Source: Flavobacterium beibuense F44-8
Lineage (GTDB): Bacteria > Bacteroidota > Bacteroidia > Flavobacteriales > Flavobacteriaceae
DNA length: 64,000 nucleotides
Reading direction: 5' to 3'
Assembly (NCBI RefSeq): GCF_000769915.1
Contig: NZ_JRLV01000004.1
Span: forward strand, 186,001 to 250,000
The notes below the pieces were generated by a model. The model made no database searches, was not told where the DNA came from, and worked only from the letters and a program-made list of their open reading frames with translations. Within the stretch, counting starts at the first letter, position 1. Each line of letters starts with the position of its first letter. Below are positions 54,901 through 62,509 of this stretch, piece after piece. The position numbers and the translations under genes are program-made.

Positions 54901-55279
54901 AGAACAACAACAGTTACGTGAAGCTTTTGAAAAGGCTCTTGAAAAAGAGGGTATGGGAGGTAATGGTCAGCGTGCTCTACAACAAATGAAGGATATTGAA
55001 AAGCAACTTTTAAATAAAGGTTTCAAGAACGAAACACTTAATAAAATGCTTAATCTTAAATATGAACTTTTAAAGTTAGATAAAGCTATACAACAACAGG
55101 GTGAGGAGAATAAACGTCAGTCGCAAACCAATATTAAAGATTATAAGAACAACTCTACCAATGTACCTGATGAGCTTAAAGAATATTTAAACAGCATAGA
55201 GATTTTAAACAGACAAAGTCTACCTTTGCGCCCAAATTATAACCAAAGGGTACAAACCTATTTTAAGAACAATGATTAA
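51980..55279 (+). CDS. DUF4175-like large membrane protein with coiled coil and Gln/Gly/Met-rich region
   Basis: A 1099-residue protein. Two membrane helices lie near residues 26-47 and 53-75 and a third near 150-168. A beta-rich extracytoplasmic part follows, then long Glu/Lys/Leu coiled coils (about 490-730) and a low-complexity part rich in Gln, Met and Gly (about 745-1010). This fits DUF4175-type proteins of Bacteroidota, whose role is unknown. The start is TTG (MEAKNIIFNKLEGF); the same bases form TAATTTTG (51975-51982), which by chance or design resembles a -7 box. The gene overlaps ybeY by 8 bases. Confidence 0.82.
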   Translation: MEAKNIIFNKLEGFIKKYYTNELIKGSIFFIGLGLLYFIFTLLVEYFLWLSTSWRTMLFWMFIAVEIFLLFRFILFPVFKLFKLQKGIDYNEASSIIGNHFSEVSDKLTNFLQLSKSSHQSELLLASIEQKAKNLQPVPFANAVNFKKNLKYLPYAAIPVLLILVFTLSGNSSIFTQSFDRVVHYDKHYTPPAPFEFVIVNNSLTAQQGTDFTLRVKTVGNIVPENTMITIGDENYYLENTGTGVFEYTFEKPLKNIDFQLVANNVSSQEYQLTVVAVPTISNFEMQLNFPSYLHKKAEVIRGTGNAVVPEGTKVTWKVSALATNKIEWIGKNESLLFNTTDNVFTLSKSILGNMDYQILTSNHKVQHHEKLQYAITTIKDQYPTIEVGTAPDSLNLKNEVILGQVSDDYGLTKLQVVYYPQGNPDNAKKMVLPVKKETFDRFFYSFPQGLDVKQGVSYEYYFEVFDNDAIHNYKSSKSSVFSHRELTDDEKQNKALQEQNSNINSLEKSIKNQDKQLSDLDKLQKLNKEKSALEYKDLKKVEDFINRQKMLEEQMKEFSKKLNDNLEEFNPDKKDENKEELMKRLEKQEKEAEKNAKLLSELEKLTEKMEKEELFDKMEKFKQTSKSQTKSLEQLVELTKRYYVEKKAEQIADELQKLGEKQEQLSEDKENSAEKQEEINKEFDKLQEEMRELEKANDELKKPMDIPTDKNEEENIEEDMQKATDELQQDNKQGASPKQKSAGEKMKQMGGQMMQSMMSGGMDMLEEDVKMLRQILDNLLAYSFSQEDVMNQFKNTSSGSPSFSKYLIKQQDLKQQFRHVDDSLFSMSLRNPKITEEITQEVGNVHYYIDKALNDLAENIVPRGVSNQQYAVTSANKLADFLSDLLNNMQMQMQGSGQGQSKPGKGQGQGGMQLKDIIQKQQGLSEQMKKGMQKGQNEGDKPGDSKSGKKPGETGEGGTSGEGEAGDLLEIYKEQQQLREAFEKALEKEGMGGNGQRALQQMKDIEKQLLNKGFKNETLNKMLNLKYELLKLDKAIQQQGEENKRQSQTNIKDYKNNSTNVPDELKEYLNSIEILNRQSLPLRPNYNQRVQTYFKNND

Positions 55280-55679
55280 CTTTAATTACGAAACCGATTT
55301 TGAATTAGAAAATGAAACCCTCTATGAGGAATGGGTTTCTAAAATTATAGACTCTGAAGATAAAACAGAAGGAGAAATTAATTACATTTTTTGTGATGAT
55401 GAATACCTTTTGCAAAAGAATATAGAGTTCCTTAATCACGATACTTTAACGGATATTATTAGTTTTGATTACACTATGGGGAACCTAATTAGTGGTGATA
55501 TTTTTATTTCTGTTGAAAGGGTGAAAGATAATGCTGCTGATTTTAATGTAGATTTTGTTGAAGAATTAAAACGTGTTATGGCTCATGGTATACTTCACTA
55601 TTGTGGTTATAAAGATAAAACCGAAGAAGATTCTGCTTTAATGCGATCTAAAGAAAACGAAAAAATAGTGATGTTCTAA
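55272..55679 (+). CDS. ybeY: Endoribonuclease YbeY (rRNA maturation factor)
   Basis: A 135-residue zinc-dependent RNase needed for 16S rRNA 3'-end processing and ribosome quality control in other bacteria. The metal motif is HGILHYCGYKDKTEEDSALM: His105 and His109 are present, but the third ligand position of the usual HGxLHxxGYDH is Asp (115), a variant I believe is common in Bacteroidota. EFLNHDTLTDIISFDYTMGN is also conserved. It overlaps the DUF4175 gene end. Confidence 0.92.
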   Translation: MINFNYETDFELENETLYEEWVSKIIDSEDKTEGEINYIFCDDEYLLQKNIEFLNHDTLTDIISFDYTMGNLISGDIFISVERVKDNAADFNVDFVEELKRVMAHGILHYCGYKDKTEEDSALMRSKENEKIVMF

Positions 55680-55747
55680 TTTATATTATACATTACAGGT
55701 TGTTGTTAATTCTGATGTTTATAGCTGTACATTACCAAATAATAGTC

Positions 55748-55755
55748 TAATTTTG
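55748..55755 (+). promoter_or_regulatory. Possible -7 box upstream of mnmG
   Basis: TAATTTTG, a full TAnnTTTG match, but 218 bases before mnmG and without a TTG at the usual distance. If used, the leader RNA would contain all four parS-like sites. Confidence 0.35.
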
Positions 55756-55809
55756 TACCGCATTTTTTTAAATGATGGTGCTATAGTTACTGGAAAAGTG
55801 ATTCGTTAA

Positions 55810-55825
55810 TGTTTCACGTGGAACA
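55810..55825. other. parS-like site 1 (TGTTTCACGTGGAACA)
   Basis: This 16-mer fits the bacterial ParB/Spo0J site consensus TGTTNCACGTGNAACA at every fixed position. First of four in the ybeY-mnmG gap. Confidence 0.85.
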
Positions 55826-55853
55826 GTAGTTTAAAAATCTTTTTTGTTTTTTT

Positions 55854-55869
55854 TGTTCCACGTGGAACA
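55854..55869. other. parS-like site 2 (TGTTCCACGTGGAACA)
   Basis: A perfect 16-base palindrome that fits TGTTNCACGTGNAACA exactly. It lies 28 bases after site 1. Confidence 0.87.
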
Positions 55870-55899
55870 AAAAAAACAAAATGGGGGTAAATTTTAAAA

Positions 55900-55915
55900 C
55901 GTTCCACGTGGAACG
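55900..55915. other. parS-like site 3 (CGTTCCACGTGGAACG)
   Basis: The 14-base core equals the parS consensus and the ends are C/G in place of T/A. The palindrome extends to 22 bases (55897-55918) with AAA/TTT on its flanks. Confidence 0.75.
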
Positions 55916-55940
55916 TTTGAGTGAGAAGAAAATTTTTTAG

Positions 55941-55956
55941 CGTTCCACGTGGAACA
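55941..55956. other. parS-like site 4 (CGTTCCACGTGGAACA)
   Basis: One terminal base differs from the consensus. It lies 17 bases before the mnmG start codon, next to the Shine-Dalgarno-like AGGAG. Confidence 0.77.
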
Positions 55957-55973
55957 AGATAGGAGAAATTAAA

Positions 55974-57845
55974 ATGTTTCAAGAAGTATATGATATAATT
56001 GTAGTGGGTGCAGGTCATGCCGGAAGTGAGGCTGCTGCTGCTGCTGCTAATATGGGTTCAAAAACGCTTTTGGTTACAATGAGTTTGCAAAACATTGCCC
56101 AAATGTCGTGCAACCCAGCAATGGGTGGTATTGCAAAAGGTCAAATTGTCCGTGAGATTGATGCGTTGGGAGGGTACTCTGGAATTGTGTCTGATAAGAC
56201 AGCAATCCAGTTCAAAATGCTCAACAAATCAAAAGGGCCTGCTATGTGGAGTCCGAGGGTGCAAAGTGACCGTATGCGTTTTGCTGAAGAGTGGAGATTG
56301 ATGTTGGAACAAACTCCTAATTTGGATTTCTATCAGGAAATGGTTTCCGGATTACTTATCGAGAATGGTAAAGTAGCCGGTATAAAAACATCTCTTGGAA
56401 TTGAAATTAAATCAAAGTCGGTGGTCTTGACAAACGGAACTTTTCTGAATGGTTTAATCCATATTGGGGAAAAACAGTTTGGAGGGGGTAGAGCAGGAGA
56501 GGGTGCTTCATACGGAATAACTGAAGATTTAGTTAAAGCTGGTTTTGAAGCCGGACGTATGAAAACAGGTACACCACCACGTGTTGATGGTCGTTCTCTT
56601 GATTACTCAAAAATGATAGAACAGCCTGGAGATGAAAACCCAGATAAGTTTTCATATTTGGATATAACAAAGCCACTGGTTCATCAACGTTCGTGTCACA
56701 TGACCTATACGTCAGAATTAGTTCATGATGTACTTCGTGAAGGATTTGACCGTTCACCAATGTTTAATGGTAGAATCAAAAGTTTAGGGCCTCGTTACTG
56801 TCCGTCTATTGAAGATAAAATTAACCGATTTGCAGATAAAGACCGTCATCAGCTTTTTGTTGAACCTGAAGGATGGAATACTGTAGAAGTTTATGTAAAC
56901 GGATTTTCTACTTCATTACCAGAGGATGTTCAGTTTAAAGCACTGCGTTCGGTAGCCGGTTTTGAGAATGTAAAATTCTTCCGTCCGGGTTATGCTATAG
57001 AATACGATTATTTTCCGCCTACACAGTTAAAGCATACGCTTGAAACTAAACTGGTGGAAAATTTATATTTTGCCGGACAAATAAACGGTACTACCGGTTA
57101 TGAGGAAGCAGCTTCACAAGGACTGATGGCTGGTATAAATGCTCACCTGAAAGTACACGATAAAGATCCGTTTATATTAAAACGTAATGAAGCTTACATA
57201 GGAGTGCTTATTGATGATTTAATTACTAAAGGTACTGAAGAACCATATAGGATGTTTACCTCGCGTGCTGAGTACAGAACCTTACTTCGTCAGGATAACG
57301 CCGATTTTAGGTTAACACCTCTTTCTTATGAAATAGGTTTAGCTAATGAAGACCGACTAAAAAGAATGGAAAGTAAAAGAGAGCAGTCTCATGCTTTCGT
57401 AAACTTTTTCAAAGAAACAAGTGTTAAACCCGAAGTAGCTAACCCGATACTTGAAGAAAAAGGATCTTCGTTAATGAGTCAGCCTGATAAAATGTTTAAA
57501 GTGTTTTCAAGACCGCAAATTGAGCTTGATGATATTCTAAGATTCGAAAAAGTTCAGGAATACATTAACGAACATAATTTAGATAAAGAAGTTGTTGAGC
57601 AGGCCGAAATTCAGGTTAAGTATTCCGGTTACATTGAAAAGGAAAAAAACAATGCTGATAAGCTTAATCGTTTAGAGGATGTAAAAATTCCTCAAAATTT
57701 TGATTACGATAAAATTAAATCACTTTCTTACGAAGGAAGAGAAAAAATGAAAAAAATAAGACCCGTAACTATTTCTCAGGCTTCCCGCATTAGCGGTGTG
57801 TCGCCTAGTGATGTTTCGGTGCTTTTAATTCATATGGGAAGATAA
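55974..57845 (+). CDS. mnmG: tRNA uridine-5-carboxymethylaminomethyl modification enzyme MnmG (GidA)
   Basis: A 623-residue FAD protein that, with MnmE, modifies the wobble uridine of several tRNAs. FAD binding is by VVGAGHAGSEAAAAAANMGS (about residues 12-31); CNPAMGGIAKGQIVREIDAL and GQINGTTGYEEAASQGLMAG are diagnostic. An AGGAG sequence at 55961-55965, 8 bases before the ATG, is a true Shine-Dalgarno-like signal, which is rare in this phylum. mnmG often lies near the origin and partition genes; here it is framed by parS-like sites. Confidence 0.97.
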   Translation: MFQEVYDIIVVGAGHAGSEAAAAAANMGSKTLLVTMSLQNIAQMSCNPAMGGIAKGQIVREIDALGGYSGIVSDKTAIQFKMLNKSKGPAMWSPRVQSDRMRFAEEWRLMLEQTPNLDFYQEMVSGLLIENGKVAGIKTSLGIEIKSKSVVLTNGTFLNGLIHIGEKQFGGGRAGEGASYGITEDLVKAGFEAGRMKTGTPPRVDGRSLDYSKMIEQPGDENPDKFSYLDITKPLVHQRSCHMTYTSELVHDVLREGFDRSPMFNGRIKSLGPRYCPSIEDKINRFADKDRHQLFVEPEGWNTVEVYVNGFSTSLPEDVQFKALRSVAGFENVKFFRPGYAIEYDYFPPTQLKHTLETKLVENLYFAGQINGTTGYEEAASQGLMAGINAHLKVHDKDPFILKRNEAYIGVLIDDLITKGTEEPYRMFTSRAEYRTLLRQDNADFRLTPLSYEIGLANEDRLKRMESKREQSHAFVNFFKETSVKPEVANPILEEKGSSLMSQPDKMFKVFSRPQIELDDILRFEKVQEYINEHNLDKEVVEQAEIQVKYSGYIEKEKNNADKLNRLEDVKIPQNFDYDKIKSLSYEGREKMKKIRPVTISQASRISGVSPSDVSVLLIHMGR

Positions 57846-57846
57846 T

Positions 57847-58380
57847 ATGAATAAACTAACAATGTTTCACGTGGAACGTAATATAAAAACCCTTTTTCAA
57901 AGAGGGTTTTTTCTGTTTTTGCTGGTTGGGGTTTTACAATCGTGTGTTTCGCCAAGACAGGCTGTAGATGTGTCTGAATATATTTTACTGGAGAACGGAA
58001 AACAGATTTACGGTAAAGAGGAAGGGCTTACTGCTTTTGTTTTTCAAAACAACCCAACAAAAATGACTTTTGCACAATTTTTAGGCAATAAGTATAATTT
58101 AATGAAGTTTACTGATATTGAATATTGGGTTACTTTAGAAGGAATGAAGTTTAAGGTGTTTTTTTATGAAAACGATGAACTGAACAAATATTTTGACACG
58201 ACTGATTTTGTGGCTTCAAATGCAGTACCTGATTCATCAGTAGTGGGGTCTAAAGTAAAATTCCTGGCAATTTCTGTGGTAAATGAATATAATGAAGATT
58301 GCCTTGCTACTTCTTCATTGTTTAAAAATATTGTGATTGATTATCTAAAAGACTTAAAGGACGAATACAATAATTTATAA
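57847..58380 (+). CDS. Lipoprotein of unknown function overlapping a parS-like site
   Basis: A 177-residue protein read from the ATG at 57847, one base after mnmG. A hydrophobic stretch (FFLFLLVGVLQSC) ends in lipobox LQSC, so Cys33 should be lipidated. Residues 6-11 (MFHVER) are encoded by the parS-like site at 57863, so the ATG at 57862 is an alternative start. A terminator-like hairpin lies inside the codons for residues 13-22. No domain is recognised in the mature part. The stop overlaps the next start (TAATG). Confidence 0.75.
   Translation: MNKLTMFHVERNIKTLFQRGFFLFLLVGVLQSCVSPRQAVDVSEYILLENGKQIYGKEEGLTAFVFQNNPTKMTFAQFLGNKYNLMKFTDIEYWVTLEGMKFKVFFYENDELNKYFDTTDFVASNAVPDSSVVGSKVKFLAISVVNEYNEDCLATSSLFKNIVIDYLKDLKDEYNNL
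57863..57878. other. parS-like site 5 (TGTTTCACGTGGAACG), inside a coding region
   Basis: Fits the parS consensus except for the last base. It is 1.9 kb after site 4 and is translated as MFHVER in the lipoprotein gene. Confidence 0.77.
57885..57912 (+). terminator. Terminator-like hairpin inside the lipoprotein gene start
   Basis: Stem AAAAACCCT (57885-57893) with AGGGTTTTT (57903-57911), loop of nine, and a T-run to 57912. It could end the mnmG transcript or attenuate the lipoprotein-methyltransferase genes. Confidence 0.6.
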
Positions 58381-59234
58381 TGAATTTTTCAGAAAATAAC
58401 GTTTATATTACCGTAAAAGATCATTCGGTTTCGGGAGAAGAGTTTCAGTTATTACTCGATACTGATTTGGGATTATTAAAAACTCATCCGCAACCCGCAC
58501 CCGAAAATTTAGGAAGCTATTACGAAAGTGATGATTACATTTCGCATACTGACGGTAAACGTTCGCTTTTTGAAAAATTATACCATGTTGTAAAACAAAA
58601 AGCATTAAGAGATAAATTATCTATCATAAAAAAATACCATCCTGAAAAAGGTAAACTTCTGGACATTGGTGCAGGGACGGGAGATTTCCTGGTAACAGCA
58701 AAAAATGACGGTTGGGATAGTTTTGGTATAGAACCAAGCGAAAAAGCAAAAAAAATTGCAGTTTCAAAAGGAATTTCATTCAAAAATGATATAAACGAAC
58801 TTGAAAATAGCTCTTTTGATGTGGTCACTATGTGGCATGTTTTAGAACATGTTCCTGATATTCAGCAACATATAGCCGAATTAAAGCGAATTTTAAAGCC
58901 AAACGGACTCATAATCATAGCGGTACCCAATTATAACAGTTATGATGCTAAGCACTATGGAAAGTTTTGGGCTGCTTATGATGTGCCAAGACACCTTTGG
59001 CATTTTTCTAAAAATTCGATTAAGCTGCTTTTTTCAAAACAGGGTATGGATTTAATAAAAATCCTGCCAATGAAATTTGACAGTTTTTATGTGAGTCTTC
59101 TTTCTGAAAAATACAAAACCGGAAAAATGAATTTTGTGAAAGGATTTTTAACCGGATTACGCTCAAATTTAAAAGCAGCCGGAAATATGGAGTATTCGTC
59201 GCTTATTTATGTTATAGAACACGGTAAAAATTAA
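58380..59234 (+). CDS. Class I SAM-dependent methyltransferase
   Basis: A 284-residue methyltransferase. The SAM-binding loop is LLDIGAGTGDFLVTAKNDGW (about residue 97); VVTMWHVLEHVPDI is motif II with the acidic His segment; NGLIIIAVPNYNSYDAKHYG follows. An N-terminal extension of about 75 residues precedes the fold. Substrate unknown. It starts on the last base of the lipoprotein gene, so translation is coupled. Confidence 0.87.
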   Translation: MNFSENNVYITVKDHSVSGEEFQLLLDTDLGLLKTHPQPAPENLGSYYESDDYISHTDGKRSLFEKLYHVVKQKALRDKLSIIKKYHPEKGKLLDIGAGTGDFLVTAKNDGWDSFGIEPSEKAKKIAVSKGISFKNDINELENSSFDVVTMWHVLEHVPDIQQHIAELKRILKPNGLIIIAVPNYNSYDAKHYGKFWAAYDVPRHLWHFSKNSIKLLFSKQGMDLIKILPMKFDSFYVSLLSEKYKTGKMNFVKGFLTGLRSNLKAAGNMEYSSLIYVIEHGKN

Positions 59235-59240
59235 ATAAAA

Positions 59241-59321
59241 CTTCATAAATAAACGTTTGCCGTCTGTAATAAGGAAATACCCTGACGTTTTTAAAAACAC
59301 TCTTAAAAACGATTTATGAAG
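59241..59321. repeat. Nested inverted repeats between the methyltransferase and OmpH genes
   Basis: Outer arms CTTCATAAAT (59241-59250) and ATTTATGAAG (59312-59321), inner arms CGTTTTTAA (59286-59294) and TTAAAAACG (59303-59311). No T-run follows, so this is not an ordinary terminator. The rest of the 244-base gap shows nothing firm. Confidence 0.4.
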
Positions 59322-59478
59322 CCCGAATTTGATTTACATTGTTTATAGCATAGATTTGTTTTCATAAAATTTATTTATGGTTAATTTTTTTCCGTAAATT
59401 TTAATAAAAACTTGTTTTTGCATCTTTGATGCGAATTATTACTTTTACCGAAATTTTTTTAAAAATCGAAAAACGCAA

Positions 59479-60090
59479 ATGAAAAAATCTTTATTGATAC
59501 TTGGTCTTGCCGTTACACTTTTTTCATGTAACAAAAATGAAGGTGGTGCAACTGAATTCAAAACGGCTTATGTTGACACGCAAAAGTTAATGGACGATTC
59601 TGAAGCTTTAAAGGATCTTAACTCAAGAAGCAACGTTAAAGGTGAAGAACTTAAAAGGGAACTTAACGATGAGTACCAAAAGTTAAGACTTGATTATGCA
59701 AAAGCTCAGGATGAAGCACCAAGAAGAGGAGCGCAATGGGTTCAGGCTAAAGCTCAGGAATTCCAGGAAAGAGAACAAAAACTTTCTATGATGCAGGATG
59801 GTATGATGAGACAGCTTCAGGAAGAGTTTGCTCCGCAAAGAGACAGTATTGTTGAAGAGATGCGTGCATACATCAAAGATTACGGTAAGAAAAACGGTTA
59901 CGATTATATTTATGGTACCGGTGATTCTGCCAATGTGCTTTATGCTAAAGACAGCTATGAGATTACCGAAGAAATCATTACTGCAGTAAACGCTAAATTT
60001 AAAGGTGAGAATCCTGACGCTGTAAAAACAGAAGAGAAAGCTACTGAAGTGAAAGCAGAAACTACTGAAAAAGAAGAAGCTGCAAAATAA
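59479..60090 (+). CDS. OmpH/Skp-like periplasmic chaperone, lipoprotein form
   Basis: A 203-residue protein with a lipobox (VTLFSCNK, Cys17) and a mostly helical charged body, with AYVDTQKLMDDSEALKDLNS at the N-terminus of the fold and long coiled-coil arms (KGEELKRELNDEYQKLRLDY), matching OmpH/Skp chaperones for outer-membrane proteins. The C-terminal 30 residues are a Glu/Lys/Thr-rich tail. Skp proteins are usually not lipoproteins, but this form is common in Bacteroidota. Confidence 0.87.
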   Translation: MKKSLLILGLAVTLFSCNKNEGGATEFKTAYVDTQKLMDDSEALKDLNSRSNVKGEELKRELNDEYQKLRLDYAKAQDEAPRRGAQWVQAKAQEFQEREQKLSMMQDGMMRQLQEEFAPQRDSIVEEMRAYIKDYGKKNGYDYIYGTGDSANVLYAKDSYEITEEIITAVNAKFKGENPDAVKTEEKATEVKAETTEKEEAAK

Positions 60091-60113
60091 TTTCAGTCTT
60101 ATAATATTAAATT

Positions 60114-60137
60114 AAGCTCCCAAAAGGGAGCTTTTTT
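60114..60137 (+). terminator. Terminator of the OmpH-like gene
   Basis: Stem AAGCTCCC (60114-60121), loop AAAA, GGGAGCTT (60126-60133), then T residues. Confidence 0.88.
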
Positions 60138-60189
60138 GTTGCCATAAATTTTTATACTTAATTTCGGGATTTCAATAATTATACGCCTC

Positions 60190-62466
60190 ATGCAAAGTTT
60201 ATCTACAGCTGCCGAATATACCTTACGTTTTATAAATCAAACAAATAGATCTATTTTTCTTACTGGTAAAGCCGGTACAGGAAAGACTACTTTGCTTAAG
60301 GAAATTATTCGTACCACGCATAAAAATGTAGTTGTGGTAGCCCCTACGGGTATTGCGGCGCTTAATGCAGGTGGTGTAACCATACACTCCATGTTCCAGT
60401 TGCCTTTTGCAGGTTTTATCCCCGATAATGTAACACCACAGGTGACTGATACTGTACGCTTTGAAAATAAAGACAGTCTGCGCAGGCATTTCAAAATGAG
60501 AGGGGATAAACAGGCAGTAATCAAAAACATGGAACTGCTTGTTATTGACGAGGTGAGTATGTTGCGAGCCGACTTGCTTGATGCTATGGATTTTATGTTA
60601 CGAAATGTACGCCATAAGGATATTCCGTTTGGGGGTGTTCAGGTGTTGTTTATTGGCGACCTGTTACAGCTACCTCCGGTTGTAAAAAATGAAGAGTGGG
60701 ATGTATTGAGTCAGTATTACAGAGGAAAATATTTCTTTCACTCTCAGGTAGTTAGTAATAATCCACCCCTGTATATAGAGCTTTCTAAAATATACAGGCA
60801 AACCGATGATGCCTTTATATCAATACTTAATAATCTGAGGAACAATGTAATAACCCCAAATGATGTAGCGGTTTTAAACAACTATGCCCAACCTGATTTT
60901 GATTTGAAAAAAAATCCGGGGTTTATTACACTTACTACCCATAATGCGAAAGCCGATAATATAAACGCCAAGGCACTGGATGAGCTCGATGAAAAGGAAT
61001 TTGTTTTCCATCCGGAAATTGTGGGCGATTTCCCAGAGAAAATCTATCCGGTAGAGGAGGAGCTTAAACTGAAAAAGGGGGCTCAGGTAATGTTTATTAA
61101 AAACGACCTTTCTCCCGAAAAGAATTATTTCAACGGTAAAATCGGTATAATCAAATCAGTATCAGATGAAGAAATACTGGTACATTTTCCGGAAGAGGAT
61201 CTTACCATTGAGGCCGACAAGTACGAATGGAAAAACGTAAAATACCACGTAAACGAAAATACCAAAGAAATAGAAGAAGAGGTTTTAGGTACGTTTGTAC
61301 ACTATCCGCTTAAACTGGCTTGGGCTATAACGGTACATAAAAGCCAGGGATTGACTTTTGATAAAGCAGCGCTCGATGTATCGGGCGTTTTCCTGCCGGG
61401 ACAAGCCTATGTAGCGCTTTCGCGTTTGCGTTCGTTAAATGGGCTTATTTTGCTTTCTCCGCTGCAAATGAATGGTCTTACTAACGACATGGATGTAATG
61501 GGCTATGCCTCATCTAAAGTTAAGGAAGAGCAAATGGAACTGTTTTTGCAAAAAGATACGCTTCGTTTTATATTCAATTATTTGAAAAACAGTTTTGACT
61601 GGGACGAACTTACTGATGTTTGGCAACGACATAAACTGACTTATCTGCAGGAAGGACCAAGATCACTGAAATCCAAACACAGGGAATGGGCAAACCTATC
61701 TGAAGATAAGATAAAAAAAATGCATACTCCGGGGCATAAGTTTATTAGTCAGCTGGCTAAATTGTTTTCCGTGGAACAGCCCGATATGAAGTTTGTACAG
61801 GAGAGGGTAGAAGCGGCATACAATTATTTCTTTCCGGCTATGGACAGTCTTGTAACAGGTTTGCTTCAAAAAATGGAAGAGATAAAAAGACTCAGAAAAG
61901 CAAAAGGTTTTTATGAGGAACTCTCGGAACTGGAAGAACTTCAAACCTATACGGTTATCAGACTGATGAAAGCTAAAAGACTAATGCTTGCGGTGCTTAA
62001 TGAGGAAGAGATTATAAAAGAGAATCTTATTACACCCGAAATACACTCGTACCGAATAAAGAAACTGGAAGCCATTCGCAAAAACCTGAAAGATAACCCG
62101 GTTACCTTATTACAGGAAGAAACCGAGGAATATGAAATTGATAACTATCCGACAAAAAAGAAACAGCCTAAAAAATCTACGCTTGAGGAGACGTTTGATT
62201 TGTGGAAGGAAAAAATGAGTATTGAAGATATTGCCAGAGTGAGGAAACTTACCGAAACTACGGTACTTAGTCATATTGCCGGACTGGTTCAGCGAGGTAA
62301 AATTCAAATTGAAGAAGTACTTCCTGAAGATAAGATTGCCGAGCTTGCCAAAGCTTTTGAAGATTTTGATGGTGAATCGCTTACCAACCTTAAAGAAAAA
62401 CATGGTGAAGCCTTTACCTGGGGTGAGCTACGATTATACAGAGCCAGCCTTAACGATGATGAATAA
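60190..62466 (+). CDS. Pif1/RecD-like SF1 helicase with C-terminal RecQ-type helix-turn-helix
   Basis: A 758-residue ATP-dependent DNA helicase. Motif I is LTGKAGTGKTTLLKEIIRTT (about residue 25), motif II LLVIDEVSMLRADLLDAMDF, motif V region TVHKSQGLTFDKAALDVSGV and motif VI YVALSRLRSLNG. The C-terminal 90 residues (EETFDLWKEKMSIEDIARVR) resemble the HTH_40 wing found at the end of some RecQ proteins, here preceded by about 150 helical residues. Likely role: DNA replication or repair. A bidirectional terminator follows. Confidence 0.88.
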   Translation: MQSLSTAAEYTLRFINQTNRSIFLTGKAGTGKTTLLKEIIRTTHKNVVVVAPTGIAALNAGGVTIHSMFQLPFAGFIPDNVTPQVTDTVRFENKDSLRRHFKMRGDKQAVIKNMELLVIDEVSMLRADLLDAMDFMLRNVRHKDIPFGGVQVLFIGDLLQLPPVVKNEEWDVLSQYYRGKYFFHSQVVSNNPPLYIELSKIYRQTDDAFISILNNLRNNVITPNDVAVLNNYAQPDFDLKKNPGFITLTTHNAKADNINAKALDELDEKEFVFHPEIVGDFPEKIYPVEEELKLKKGAQVMFIKNDLSPEKNYFNGKIGIIKSVSDEEILVHFPEEDLTIEADKYEWKNVKYHVNENTKEIEEEVLGTFVHYPLKLAWAITVHKSQGLTFDKAALDVSGVFLPGQAYVALSRLRSLNGLILLSPLQMNGLTNDMDVMGYASSKVKEEQMELFLQKDTLRFIFNYLKNSFDWDELTDVWQRHKLTYLQEGPRSLKSKHREWANLSEDKIKKMHTPGHKFISQLAKLFSVEQPDMKFVQERVEAAYNYFFPAMDSLVTGLLQKMEEIKRLRKAKGFYEELSELEELQTYTVIRLMKAKRLMLAVLNEEEIIKENLITPEIHSYRIKKLEAIRKNLKDNPVTLLQEETEEYEIDNYPTKKKQPKKSTLEETFDLWKEKMSIEDIARVRKLTETTVLSHIAGLVQRGKIQIEEVLPEDKIAELAKAFEDFDGESLTNLKEKHGEAFTWGELRLYRASLNDDE

Positions 62467-62492
62467 AAAAGCCCCTCAACAAGGGGCTTTAT
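62465..62492. terminator. Bidirectional terminator between the helicase and DoxX genes
   Basis: Stem AAAGCCCCT (62468-62476) with AGGGGCTTT (62482-62490) flanked by A- and T-rich runs. Confidence 0.85.
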
Positions 62493-62509
62493 ATTTTTTG
62501 TTTGGTTAA

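Noticed and set aside
55806..56018. A 70-codon minus-strand frame across the parS cluster.
   Set aside because: Its sequence (FHVER, FVPRGT, FHVKH repeated) is only the translation of the palindromes.
61763..61778. A further parS-like 16-mer, TGTTTTCCGTGGAACA, inside the helicase gene.
   Set aside because: It has two mismatches in the fixed core of the consensus (CA replaced by TC), so it is probably a chance match in coding sequence.
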